Of a stretch of DNA of 13,961 bases, positions 5,577 to 11,716 are shown in pieces. Source of the stretch: SM23-78 sp041479965 (GTDB lineage Archaea; Nanobdellota; Nanobdellia; Woesearchaeales; SM23-78). A program made the translations under genes and the position numbers. How positions within the stretch are numbered: position 1 is the first letter of the stretch; each line of letters starts with the position of its first letter. The notes under the pieces are model-generated. The model worked only from the letters and a program-made list of their open reading frames with translations, had not been told where the DNA came from and made no database searches. The DNA lies in NCBI GenBank assembly GCA_041479965.1, contig JBGOZE010000028.1, forward strand, positions 1 to 13,961, given 5' to 3'.

Positions 5577-5593
5577 ATTGTAAATTTTGCAAT
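5577..5593 (+). other. AT-rich hairpin upstream of coiled-coil gene
   Basis: ATTGTAA and TTTGCAAT-type arms pair over seven bases with one G-T pair. It is near the likely promoter (TACATAAATT, about 5569-5578) and precedes the stronger hairpin at 5598. Confidence 0.25.
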
Positions 5594-5597
5594 CTCC

Positions 5598-5627
5598 AAA
5601 ATTTCACCTTTAAGGAGGTGAAATTTT
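5598..5627 (+). promoter_or_regulatory. Perfect hairpin masking the ribosome-binding site
   Basis: AAAATTTCACCT (5598-5609) and AGGTGAAATTTT (5616-5627) are perfect 12-base arms around TTAAGG. The ribosome-binding site AAGGAGGTGA and the first two bases of the TTG start codon lie in the loop and right arm. If transcription starts near 5600 from the weak TATA region, this hairpin would form the whole leader. It would hold translation back unless melted or bound; heat or a ligand could be the signal, which is inferred. Confidence 0.6.
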
Positions 5628-6519
5628 GTTAGAAGAAGACGAAGTGAAATCATTACTGGAAGACTTGAAAAGAGTTGAGAACGAAGTCGTTGAGCTAAGG
5701 AAGAAGCTCAACAAGATTAATAATGACAAGGAAAATCTTTACAAGAAAAGAGAGGCTCTTGGCAAGAGCATAAGGGACAAGATAAGGACTCTCACTGGTT
5801 CTAAGGAGAAAAGAAACACTCTAACCAAGGAAGTAAGGGACAAGAAGCAGCAAAGAGACGTGCTCAACTCCCAGATAACCAAGGAAGTCGGAGAGATCAA
5901 GCTCATGAAGGATGAGTACGAGAAGATCAGGACAGAAAAAGGCATCAAGACTGACCCTTCTGAGCTGCTAAGGCAGATTGAAGGCATAGAGTACAAGATC
6001 CAGACAGAGCCGATGAGCTTTGAAAAAGAGCAGAAGTTGATGAAAAACATCAAGGAAATAAAAAAGAAATACAATGAAGTCAAGATCCTGGCTGAGAAGA
6101 CCAAAGCCATCAGGGACAAGTCCAAGCTCATAGACGAGCTTAAGAAGAGCGCTAATGCGCTTCACAGGGAAGTGCAGCAGGAAGCAGCGCAGAGCCAAAG
6201 CTTCCACGAGGAACTCGTGATGGAATACAAGAGCATCGACGAGTACAGGAAGGAAGAGCAGAATCTCAGGGAGAAGTTCGAGCAGCTCAGGAACGAGTTC
6301 AACCAGGTGAATGATGAGCTCAAGAAGAAGCTTGACGAGCTGAGAGCTGTGAAGAGCAAGCTGGAAGAGAACAAGATAGAGTATCAGGAGAGCGTCAGGG
6401 AGCACGAGAAGAAGAGCCTTGAAGAGAAGAAGAAAGAGATTGATGAGAAGATGAGCACAGGAATGAAGCTGACAACAGAAGACATCCTGGTATTGCAGAG
6501 GCTTGAAGCCGGAAGATAA
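5626..6519 (+). CDS. Long coiled-coil protein (COG1340-like)
   Basis: A 297-residue soluble protein that is almost entirely heptad-rich coiled coil (Glu/Lys/Leu-rich from about residue 5 to 275), ending in a short conserved-looking tail MKLTTEDILVLQRLEAG. It has no membrane segment. This matches the archaeal COG1340 group of coiled-coil proteins, sometimes wrongly named phosphoserine phosphatase; the function is unknown. The start is a TTG at 5626 with a very strong AAGGAGGTGA four bases upstream, but held inside a perfect hairpin. It lies between the stalk operon and dph5, and its place among translation genes suggests, weakly, a ribosome-linked role. The Lys/Glu-rich codon use matches the neighbours. 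Confidence 0.8.
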   Translation: MLEEDEVKSLLEDLKRVENEVVELRKKLNKINNDKENLYKKREALGKSIRDKIRTLTGSKEKRNTLTKEVRDKKQQRDVLNSQITKEVGEIKLMKDEYEKIRTEKGIKTDPSELLRQIEGIEYKIQTEPMSFEKEQKLMKNIKEIKKKYNEVKILAEKTKAIRDKSKLIDELKKSANALHREVQQEAAQSQSFHEELVMEYKSIDEYRKEEQNLREKFEQLRNEFNQVNDELKKKLDELRAVKSKLEENKIEYQESVREHEKKSLEEKKKEIDEKMSTGMKLTTEDILVLQRLEAGR

Positions 6520-6544
6520 GATATGATTTATCACAAAACATAAA

Positions 6545-6554
6545 AACTTTTTAA
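6545..6554 (+). promoter_or_regulatory. TATA box for dph5 (leaderless)
   Basis: AACTTTTTAA is centred about 29-31 nt upstream of the ATG at 6580, and no ribosome-binding site is present. Confidence 0.6.
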
Positions 6555-6579
6555 GCAGAACACTTTCTCTAAGAACAAA

Positions 6580-7338
6580 ATGACCCTTTACATGATAGGA
6601 ATTGGCTTGTGGGATGAGAAAGACATCTCTGTCAAGGGATTTGAGGCTGTCATCAACTGCGACAAGGTATTCCTTGAGAATTATACTTCCAAGCTGGGAG
6701 TTGATGTGAAGAAGCTCGCAGAATTCTATGGCAAGAAGATAATCCTGGCCAACAGGGAGCTTGTTGAGAAGAGGAGCGATGAGATTCTTTCTGCTGCCAA
6801 GAAAAGCCAAGCAGCTTTCCTTGTGATCGGAGACGTCTTCGGAGCCACTACTCACACAGACCTTTATCTCAGGGCAAAGGAGCAGAAGATAGATGTGGTG
6901 GTCATCAACAACGCTTCAGTGCTCAACGCAGTCGGAATCGTTGGCTTGGAGCTTTACAAGTACGGCAAGACCACCAGCATTCCTTTCCATAACAAGGATG
7001 TTGAAGTTCCTTACGATGTGATAAAGCAGAACAAGAAGAGCAAGCTGCACACCCTCTGCTTATTGGACATTGATGCTGAGCATGACAAGTACATGACAAT
7101 AAAGGAAGCTATTGAATACCTACTAAGGGTTGAGGCTAAGAGGAAAGAAAAAGTCTTCACAAAAGATACTAAGTGCATAGGAGTCGCAAGGCTTGGCAGC
7201 GAGAAGCCAAAAATAATTTATGGAAAAGCAGAAGAGCTCCTGAAGGTCGGCTTCGGAGAGCCGCTCCATTCATTGATTGTTCCTGGAGAGCTACACTTTG
7301 TGGAAGAGGAAGCTCTTGGGCAATGGAAAAATATATAA
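6580..7338 (+). CDS. dphB: Diphthine synthase Dph5
   Basis: A 252-residue S-adenosylmethionine-dependent methyltransferase that trimethylates the modified histidine of elongation factor 2 on the way to diphthamide. It belongs to the tetrapyrrole-methylase fold family. Seen: the N-terminal strand and glycine loop MTLYMIGIGLWDEKDIS; the cofactor-loop motif GDVFGATTHTD (84-94), which in most members reads GDPxxATTH, so the Pro is replaced by Val here; NASVLNAVGIVGLELYKYG (111-129); and the C-terminal KVGFGEPLHSLIVPGELHFVE. Length fits archaeal Dph5 (250-265). No ribosome-binding site; probably leaderless. Its TAA stop overlaps the TATA box of the pilin gene. Confidence 0.94.
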   Translation: MTLYMIGIGLWDEKDISVKGFEAVINCDKVFLENYTSKLGVDVKKLAEFYGKKIILANRELVEKRSDEILSAAKKSQAAFLVIGDVFGATTHTDLYLRAKEQKIDVVVINNASVLNAVGIVGLELYKYGKTTSIPFHNKDVEVPYDVIKQNKKSKLHTLCLLDIDAEHDKYMTIKEAIEYLLRVEAKRKEKVFTKDTKCIGVARLGSEKPKIIYGKAEELLKVGFGEPLHSLIVPGELHFVEEEALGQWKNI

Positions 7339-7340
7339 AC
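7331..7340 (+). promoter_or_regulatory. TATA box for the pilin gene
   Basis: ATATATAAAC overlaps the last codons and stop of dph5. Transcription from about 7361 would give a leader holding the GAGGTG site. Confidence 0.6.
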
Positions 7341-7381
7341 GCTGTTTAGTAAGTAGTTGCTAGAGAATAAAAGAGGTGCTT

Positions 7382-7846
7382 TTGAGGGAAATGGTGTTCA
7401 AGTTTCTTTCTAGTAACAGGAAAGGCATGTCTCCTTTGATAGCCACTGTGCTGCTTATTGCTTTTGCTGTAGCTTTGGGAGCCATGATCATCAACATAGG
7501 CTCTAATCTTCCTGTTGCTGGCCCTGATTGCAGCCAGATAATCCTTGACATGAGCCCTGGCTTGTGCTACAAGGAGAACGCCATAATGGTCGGAGTTACT
7601 AATAATGGTCAGCTCAGTGCTGAATCCTTGAGCTTGAAGATCACTGATGCGAGCGGCAACACCATGAAAGAACTGCCTGATTCTACACTGCCTTCCAGGG
7701 CAGTTTTCAATAGGGACATAGCTTATCTTAAGACCGGCAACATATTGGTATCGTTGATTCCTAGCATCAAAGACAAGAGCGGCTCATTGGTTCCCTGCCC
7801 TGATCATCAGCTCCAGATAAAGGATTATGAGCTGCCTAGCTGCTAA
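7382..7846 (+). CDS. Archaeal type IV pilin-like protein
   Basis: A 154-residue secreted pilin-like protein. The N-terminus has a short positive stretch ending NRKG (to residue 15), then MSPLIATVLLIAFAVALGAMI, the archaeal type IV pilin N-terminal domain (PF07790-like). A prepilin peptidase would cut after Gly15, leaving the hydrophobic helix for assembly. The outer domain has four cysteines (about residues 50, 62, 139 and 154), which could form two disulfides, and a beta-rich pattern with NNG. The start is uncertain: TTG at 7382 is three bases after GAGGTG, ATG at 7391 is twelve bases after, and GTG at 7376 lies within the site. The cleaved protein is the same in all cases. It sits alone, without pilus assembly genes, as is common for scattered pilin genes in archaea. 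Confidence 0.82.
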   Translation: MREMVFKFLSSNRKGMSPLIATVLLIAFAVALGAMIINIGSNLPVAGPDCSQIILDMSPGLCYKENAIMVGVTNNGQLSAESLSLKITDASGNTMKELPDSTLPSRAVFNRDIAYLKTGNILVSLIPSIKDKSGSLVPCPDHQLQIKDYELPSC

Positions 7847-7849
7847 TCA

Positions 7850-7964
7850 ACAACCTCGCCCTAAAGGACGAGGTATGTTGGTAGACAAAAAAGCAATAGA
7901 GCGAGGTTGTGATTCCAAAAAAGGAAACCTATCCTCAACTTAAAAATTAAGGTATGCTTTTTTG
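7850..7964 (+). other. Structured intergenic RNA/DNA after the pilin gene
   Basis: Three pairings are visible. ACAACCTCGC (7850-7859) is perfectly inverse to GCGAGGTTGT (7901-7910). CCTCG (7854-7858) can instead pair with nearby CGAGG (7869-7873). CAAAAAAGC (7886-7894) is inverse to GCTTTTTTG (7956-7964). The first and third cross, so they form either a pseudoknot or alternative folds. It starts four bases after the pilin stop and ends just before the next promoter. It may be a 3' untranslated element, terminator or small RNA; I see no separate promoter for it. Confidence 0.4.
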
Positions 7965-7975
7965 CTAATCATAAA

Positions 7976-7985
7976 GTTTTTTAAC
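7976..7985 (+). promoter_or_regulatory. TATA box for the NFACT-R gene (leaderless)
   Basis: GTTTTTTAAC is centred about 31 nt upstream of the ATG at 8011; no ribosome-binding site is present. Confidence 0.6.
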
Positions 7986-8010
7986 CTCTTCTTAATTCTT
8001 ATGTTTCAAT

Positions 8011-8781
8011 ATGAAGATTAGCCTAGACATCAGGAAATCAGTTGAGGAGAACGCTGCTTCTTATTTTGAGAAGGCCAAGAGGGACAAGAAGAAGACAGAG
8101 GGAGCTAGGAAGATAGTCATTGATTACAAGAAAAAGCTTTACCTAATGGAAGAGGAGAAGGTAGTGAAGACAGCTGTCATGCAAAAGCCTGCCAAGAAGG
8201 ATTGGTATGAGAAGTTCAGGTGGTTCATCAGCTCTGACAATTATCTTGTGATTGGCGGCAGGGACTCTACTACCAACGAGGTAATCATCAAGAAGCACAC
8301 TGAGAAGGACGACTTGGTGTTCCACACAGACATGGCAGGAAGCCCGTTCGTGGTCATCAAGAGAGAAGGCAAGCAAGGAGATTTTCCAGAAGCCACTATT
8401 CAAGAGGCTGCTGCTCTCACAGCAGTGTTCTCAAGGGGCTGGAAGCAGGGAATGGCTGGCTTCAGTGTCTTCAGCGTCAAGCCAGAGCAGGTGAGCAAGA
8501 CCACTAAATCAGGAGAGTACATCTCCAAGGGAGCTTTCATGATTTACGGAGAAAAGGTTTTCTACAGGCCAGACACCAGCTTTGCAGTAGGCAACCTCAA
8601 TTGCAAGGTCATGGGAGGGCCTCTTAGCGCTGTCATGAAGCATTGCAAGGACTACGTCGAGATAGTCCAAGGAGATGAGAAGCTCAGCGATGCTGCTAAG
8701 TTCATAAAGCACAAAGTTGGCGGAGAATTGGATGATATCATCAGGGTGTTACCTGCGAATTGCAGGGTGAAGAAAGCCTAG
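8011..8781 (+). CDS. Free-standing NFACT-R (DUF814) protein, RqcH C-terminal half
   Basis: A 256-residue protein matching only the C-terminal part of archaeal NFACT/RqcH proteins, which are usually about 600-680 residues and add tails to stalled nascent chains on the large subunit. It begins with a coiled-coil-like helix (SLDIRKSVEENAASYFEKAKRDKKK), which corresponds to the end of the middle coiled coil, then the NFACT-R core: WYEKFRWFISSDNYLVIGGRD (about 66-86), HTDMAGSPFVVI, SRGWKQG, and PEQVSKTTKSGEYISKGAFMIYG. The NFACT-N and helix-hairpin-helix regions are absent, and there is no coding sequence for them upstream: the leaderless promoter directly precedes the ATG. So it is a separate gene, not a chance truncation. 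The missing half may be elsewhere or lost; RNA binding is likely, tailing is not assured. Confidence 0.88.
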   Translation: MKISLDIRKSVEENAASYFEKAKRDKKKTEGARKIVIDYKKKLYLMEEEKVVKTAVMQKPAKKDWYEKFRWFISSDNYLVIGGRDSTTNEVIIKKHTEKDDLVFHTDMAGSPFVVIKREGKQGDFPEATIQEAAALTAVFSRGWKQGMAGFSVFSVKPEQVSKTTKSGEYISKGAFMIYGEKVFYRPDTSFAVGNLNCKVMGGPLSAVMKHCKDYVEIVQGDEKLSDAAKFIKHKVGGELDDIIRVLPANCRVKKA

Positions 8782-8870
8782 AACCAATCGTCGTATAATT
8801 CCTCTTCTAGCTCTTCCTCTTCGTCCTCTGACAAGAATTCTGAGTAGGTTTCCTCCTTTTTCTTTCTCAT
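8778..8870 (-). CDS. Small acidic protein, 30 aa
   Basis: A 30-residue open frame, too short for most gene finders. It starts MRKKKEETYSEFLSEDEE and continues with a run of Glu before a YDDWF end, so it has a basic head, a very acidic body and an aromatic tail. A minus-strand TATA box TATTTATAAA (8892-8901) is centred 27 nt upstream of the ATG, matching the leaderless promoters of neighbouring genes. Its stop codon shares the CTAG at 8778-8781 with the stop of the convergent NFACT-R gene. I know no family for it. Acidic short peptides with a terminal aromatic can bind partners such as ribosomal or single-strand DNA-binding proteins, but that is speculation. Confidence 0.6.
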   Translation of the reverse strand: MRKKKEETYSEFLSEDEEEELEEELYDDWF

Positions 8871-8891
8871 CGATAATTGTTAATACTTTAG

Positions 8892-8901
8892 TTTATAAAT
8901 A
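8892..8901 (-). promoter_or_regulatory. TATA box for the 30-aa gene
   Basis: TATTTATAAA on the minus strand, a near-perfect box A, 27 nt from the ATG at 8870. Confidence 0.6.
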
Positions 8902-8935
8902 ACTTTCGTTTTTCAGTTTTTCAAAGGCAAACCAT

Positions 8936-8957
8936 AGGTTCAAACCAGTAGGAACCT
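8936..8957. promoter_or_regulatory. Dyad upstream of the lipoprotein promoter
   Basis: AGGTTC and GAACCT are inverted with a ten-base gap, ending nine bases before the TATA box at 8966. The half-sites are one helical turn and a half apart centre to centre, a usual geometry for a dimeric regulator. It lies between two divergent promoters. Confidence 0.3.
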
Positions 8958-8965
8958 TTCGCAAG

Positions 8966-8975
8966 CTTTTTATAT
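8966..8975 (+). promoter_or_regulatory. TATA box for the lipoprotein gene
   Basis: CTTTTTATAT, preceded by GCAAG; transcription from about 8998 would leave a leader of about 38 nt. Confidence 0.6.
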
Positions 8976-9035
8976 GCCCAGCTATTTCAAGGCAACAGGT
9001 AGAATAGTGGGATTACACAATAAAAGGTGATTATT

Positions 9036-9791
9036 ATGAGAAAAGAAGCTTTCATTACAGGATTAGTATTGTTGGTGCTGGCTGTTACTCTGTTCACTGG
9101 CTGCGTCTCTCAACCGCCAGAGCAGACTATTGGGCCTTTGTTCAACGAGACTGTTAATCAGCAGATAGAGAACCTGACCAACACGAGCAATGTTCCAAAG
9201 GAAGAGTTCAAAGAGTTCTATTTCAACTACACAGCCAGGCCTGAAGCCAAGTACGAGATAGCTAGAGATGATATCTTCACTTTGTCAAAGGGCAACTTCA
9301 CCAGCACAGAGATAAGCTTCCTGGGAGTGATGCTGGGAGACTCACTTGAATCTGTCATTGAGAGGGTAGGCTCACCGGACGTGATATTCACTCCTGCTGA
9401 TAATAGCTACAAGAACTTGGAGTACAGGAATATGATAGGCATTAGCGGCAAATATGCCGGAATATCTTATCATTTTGAGAAAAACAAGGTTACCATCATC
9501 AACATCAAGCCTTCTTTCAACAAGTACTTGCACGGCAACACTTCAATCGGAGTGCCAAAGGACATAATCTATGCTTTGCTGGACATCCCTGATTATCAGA
9601 GCCTTTTCTCAAGTTACAGGGTCTTCTATTATGCTGAGAAAGGCATTGACATATATTTGAAAAGTAATGATATTAACAGGATGTCTTTCTACCAGCCCTA
9701 TGATTTCAAGGGAGTGGAGTATGTCAAAGTAGAGGAAGATATGGGTGATGGAATTGTTTTAAATGTCACTAAGCCGATACCAATAAGATGA
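9036..9791 (+). CDS. Predicted surface lipoprotein
   Basis: A 251-residue exported lipoprotein. The signal peptide has a short basic start (MRKEAF), a hydrophobic core and the lipobox LFTGC with Cys23 as the lipid anchor. The first part of the mature chain is Asn/Thr-rich, and there are seven N-X-S/T sequons in all (for example NET, NLT, NYT, NFT, NVT), as expected for a glycosylated archaeal surface protein. The middle (FLGVMLGDSLESVIERVGSPDVIF) resembles the short GxxxxEVxxxLGxPD module of BamE/SmpA-like domains, and a second similar stretch follows (IGVPKDIIYALLDIPD). The function is unknown. The start at 9036 is preferred to GTG 9027 because AAAGGTGA is five bases before it. A direct-repeat spacer separates it from Kae1. 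Confidence 0.8.
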   Translation: MRKEAFITGLVLLVLAVTLFTGCVSQPPEQTIGPLFNETVNQQIENLTNTSNVPKEEFKEFYFNYTARPEAKYEIARDDIFTLSKGNFTSTEISFLGVMLGDSLESVIERVGSPDVIFTPADNSYKNLEYRNMIGISGKYAGISYHFEKNKVTIINIKPSFNKYLHGNTSIGVPKDIIYALLDIPDYQSLFSSYRVFYYAEKGIDIYLKSNDINRMSFYQPYDFKGVEYVKVEEDMGDGIVLNVTKPIPIR

Positions 9792-9820
9792 TACGCAAGT
9801 GTGATGCGGAAGGCGAAATA

Positions 9821-9866
9821 AGAATCAGATTTAAGATGATAAGAGAATCAGGTTCAAGGTGATAAG
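9821..9866 (+). repeat. Tandem 23-bp repeat holding the Kae1 ribosome-binding site
   Basis: 9821-9843 and 9844-9866 match at 20 of 23 bases. The second copy contains AAGGTGATAAG directly before the Kae1 ATG; in the first copy the same place reads AAGATGATAAG, a weaker site. It looks like a local duplication. Confidence 0.75.
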
Positions 9867-10853
9867 ATGATATGCCTTGGCATAGAGAGCACAGCCCACA
9901 CCTTTGGGATAAGCATAGTTGATGATGAGGGCAAGAAAGTTCTTTCTAACATCATCACTGCCTATAAGACAGAGAGCGGAGGATTATTGCCTGTCAAGGT
10001 AGCAGACCACCACGTAGAAGTCTTTCCAGAAGCCATGAGAAAAGCTCTTGAGAAAGCCAATGTTCAGTTCAAGGACATAGGACTGATCGCCTATAGCCAA
10101 GGCCCAGGAATAGGCCACACCCTGAGGATAGGAGCAGGAGTCGCAAGGAGCCTTGCTTTATTATTGAAGAAGCCGCTCATCGGAGTCAATCATTGCATAG
10201 CTCACCTTGAGATTGGAAGGTTCTTGACAGGAGCAAAAGACCCTGTGCTGCTCTACGTCTCAGGAGCCAATACTCAAGTAATAGCCTACGAAGCAGGCAA
10301 GTACCGGGTGTTCGGAGAAACACTTGATCTTGGAGTGGGCAACTTCATAGACACCTTTGCCAGAGAGCTAGGGTTAGGATTTCCAGGAGGACCCAAGATT
10401 GAGGAATTGGCAAGAGAAGGTAAGAATTATATCAAGCTTCCCTATAGCGTCAAAGGAATGGACATAAGCCTTGGAGGGCTTCAGACCAATCTCTCTAACA
10501 AGATAAGCTCAAAGCAAATCCCAAAGGAAGACCTCTGCTACAGCGTCCAGGAGACTGTGTTTGCCATGCTGGTAGAAGTATCTGAGAGGGCAATGGCTCA
10601 CACTGGCAAACAAGAATTATTGCTTGGCGGAGGAGTTGCTTGCAACAAGAGGTTGCAGGAGATGTGCAGGATAATGGCAGAGGAGCGGAGAGCAAAGCTT
10701 TTTGTCCTGGAGAACCAGTTTTTTGTTGACAATGCAGCCATGATAGCAGTGTGCGGCTTGGAGATGCACAAGGCAGGCATGATCACCAAGGTTGAGGAAG
10801 CAGATATCAGGCCCTATGAGCGCACAGATGACGTTTCTGTCAAATGGAGATGA
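9867..10853 (+). CDS. kae1: tRNA t6A synthase subunit Kae1
   Basis: A 328-residue Kae1, the catalytic subunit of the KEOPS complex, which transfers threonylcarbamoyl to A37 of tRNAs that read ANN codons. Seen: an ASKHA-fold N-terminus (CLGIESTAHTFGISIVDD), the metal site H109 and H113 in NHCIAHLEIGR, LLYVSGANTQV (128-138), GNFIDTFARELGLGFPGGPKIE, the ATP-loop GGGVACNKRLQ (254-264), and D288 in FVDNAAMIA. Length fits a stand-alone Kae1 (about 325); there is no fused Bud32 kinase domain, unlike in some archaea, and Bud32, Cgi121 and Pcc1 are not in the window. The start has AAGGTGA four bases upstream. It may be read with the lipoprotein or from its own weak promoter. Its stop codon lies in a terminator hairpin. 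Confidence 0.96.
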   Translation: MICLGIESTAHTFGISIVDDEGKKVLSNIITAYKTESGGLLPVKVADHHVEVFPEAMRKALEKANVQFKDIGLIAYSQGPGIGHTLRIGAGVARSLALLLKKPLIGVNHCIAHLEIGRFLTGAKDPVLLYVSGANTQVIAYEAGKYRVFGETLDLGVGNFIDTFARELGLGFPGGPKIEELAREGKNYIKLPYSVKGMDISLGGLQTNLSNKISSKQIPKEDLCYSVQETVFAMLVEVSERAMAHTGKQELLLGGGVACNKRLQEMCRIMAEERRAKLFVLENQFFVDNAAMIAVCGLEMHKAGMITKVEEADIRPYERTDDVSVKWR

Positions 10854-10880
10854 CAGAAACTCAAAATATTTTATTTTTGT
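10833..10880 (+). terminator. Hairpin terminator overlapping the Kae1 stop
   Basis: GTTTCTGTCA (10833-10842) and TGACAGAAAC (10851-10860) are perfect ten-base arms around an eight-base loop; the TGA stop opens the right arm. TCAAAATATTTTATTTTTG follows. Confidence 0.6.
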
Positions 10881-10914
10881 TGTTGAGGTTAAGTGGCGCT
10901 AGGAAGAATAATTA

Positions 10915-11160
10915 TTAGACAAAAACTTCCTGGTTTTTCTTCCTGATGATTATTTCTACCTGCAAGTCTTTTTCTTGATTATAGAAGATCAGGTTTGATT
11001 CATGGTATTTGCTGTTGTAGTTCTCAGTGAGCAAAAAGCTCTCCTCAAACAAAAGTTCCTTGACCTTGTTCTTCAGGTAGTTCTTTAACAGGATTACATT
11101 CTTCACATACTCATCATAGTCCTGGATTGTGTTGTTGATGGTTATGAATTCTTGCTTCAT
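10915..11160 (-). CDS. Hypothetical protein, 81 aa
   Basis: I do not recognise this gene. The 81-residue product is charged, with an N-terminal helix (IQDYDEYVKNVILLKNYLKNKVKELL) and a C-terminal strand pattern (LQVEIIIRKKNQEVFV). It has no signal peptide or cysteines. There is no ribosome-binding site; a TATA-like AATATAAATATT lies about 22 nt upstream, slightly close for a leaderless start. It is divergent from the phosphatase-like gene and convergent with Kae1. Confidence 0.5.
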   Translation of the reverse strand: MKQEFITINNTIQDYDEYVKNVILLKNYLKNKVKELLFEESFLLTENYNSKYHESNLIFYNQEKDLQVEIIIRKKNQEVFV

Positions 11161-11175
11161 TTTCTTTTTTGGGAC

Positions 11176-11187
11176 AATATTTATATT
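11176..11187. promoter_or_regulatory. Shared bidirectional TATA region
   Basis: AATATTTATATT is nearly self-complementary. On the plus strand it is centred about 29 nt before the ATG at 11211, and on the minus strand about 22 nt before the ATG at 11160. The two starts are only 50 bp apart, so the genes must use overlapping promoters. Confidence 0.5.
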
Positions 11188-11210
11188 CTTGAACTGCCCA
11201 ACACCTCTCT

Positions 11211-11525
11211 ATGAACATATTGTTTGTGTGCAATCAGAACCAGAACAGAAGCAAGACTGCAGAGGAAATCTTCAAAGAAAGATTCTGCACCCGATCCGCA
11301 GGGTTGTTCAATGAAGCTTCTGTAACCGAAGAAGAGCTTTCTTGGGCAGACATCATATTTGTGATGGAAGAGGATCAAAGAGCAGAAATAGCTAAAAGAT
11401 TCCCTAAGATTTATCTTCAAAAGCGCATACTCAGCCTTGACATACCTGACATCTACCATCATAACCAGCCTGAACTCATTGAATTGCTCAAAAACAGGAT
11501 TGATGAGAAAAGCGAACTATTTTAG
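11211..11525 (+). CDS. Protein tyrosine phosphatase-like protein (COG4551-like)
   Basis: A 104-residue protein of the small predicted tyrosine phosphatase group. The phosphate loop is the CX5R motif CNQNQNRSKTAEE, with nucleophile Cys7 and Arg13 right after a first strand (MNILFV). A WADIIFVME strand and the LDIPDIYHHNQPELIELL segment follow; Asp77 or Asp80 would be the general acid, as in the IPDxY motif of this group. Length (about 105) fits. It probably removes phosphate from Tyr or a small phospho-compound; the substrate is unknown. It is leaderless, with the TATA region 29 nt upstream and no ribosome-binding site. It overlaps the end of the convergent 59-residue gene by nine bases. Confidence 0.82.
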   Translation: MNILFVCNQNQNRSKTAEEIFKERFCTRSAGLFNEASVTEEELSWADIIFVMEEDQRAEIAKRFPKIYLQKRILSLDIPDIYHHNQPELIELLKNRIDEKSELF

Positions 11526-11696
11526 CCACTCATCAAATTGCTTTCTAGCATCCCTCTTAGTCTTGAAAAACTTAGTCTCAGCAACACATAGCTCAGGAAG
11601 CCTCCTAGTGACTTTGTATTTCCTATTGCTGTGATTCTCCAGCTCAATCATTGAGACTTCCCATCTCTTAACAAAATGCTTTGCAATCTTCTTCAT
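11517..11696 (-). CDS. Small basic protein beside the recombinase, 59 aa
   Basis: A 59-residue basic protein (starts MKKIAKHFVKRWEVSMIELE, ends TKRDARKQFDEWLK). I do not recognise a family; the strand-rich middle with many Arg/Lys and the KTKRDARKQFDEWL helix resemble small DNA-binding modules such as recombinase accessory or arm-binding domains. The frame is open further upstream to 11804, but ATG 11696 is chosen because a TATA-like CTTATTAA is centred 26 nt before it, and the longer frame runs through the promoter and repeat. The same promoter-operator block stands in front of the XerA gene, so the two genes are probably co-regulated. A role as excisionase or repressor is inferred only from this. 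Confidence 0.6.
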   Translation of the reverse strand: MKKIAKHFVKRWEVSMIELENHSNRKYKVTRRLPELCVAETKFFKTKRDARKQFDEWLK

Positions 11697-11716
11697 GATA
11701 ATAAAAAAGACGAGGT

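Noticed and set aside
5521..5583. A 20-codon open frame after the stalk operon terminator (starts MSRTMNNGVV).
   Set aside because: It follows a T-run without a ribosome-binding site or a TATA box at the proper distance, and 20 codons open by chance is common.
5968..6855. A 295-codon open frame on the minus strand opposite the coiled-coil and dph5 genes.
   Set aside because: It is a Leu-rich mirror of Glu/Lys-rich coding sequence, with no promoter; dph5 and the coiled-coil gene clearly own the region.
8931..8950. A T-arm-like GGTTCAAACC that might mark a tRNA.
   Set aside because: No acceptor stem, anticodon arm or D arm can be folded around it on either strand.
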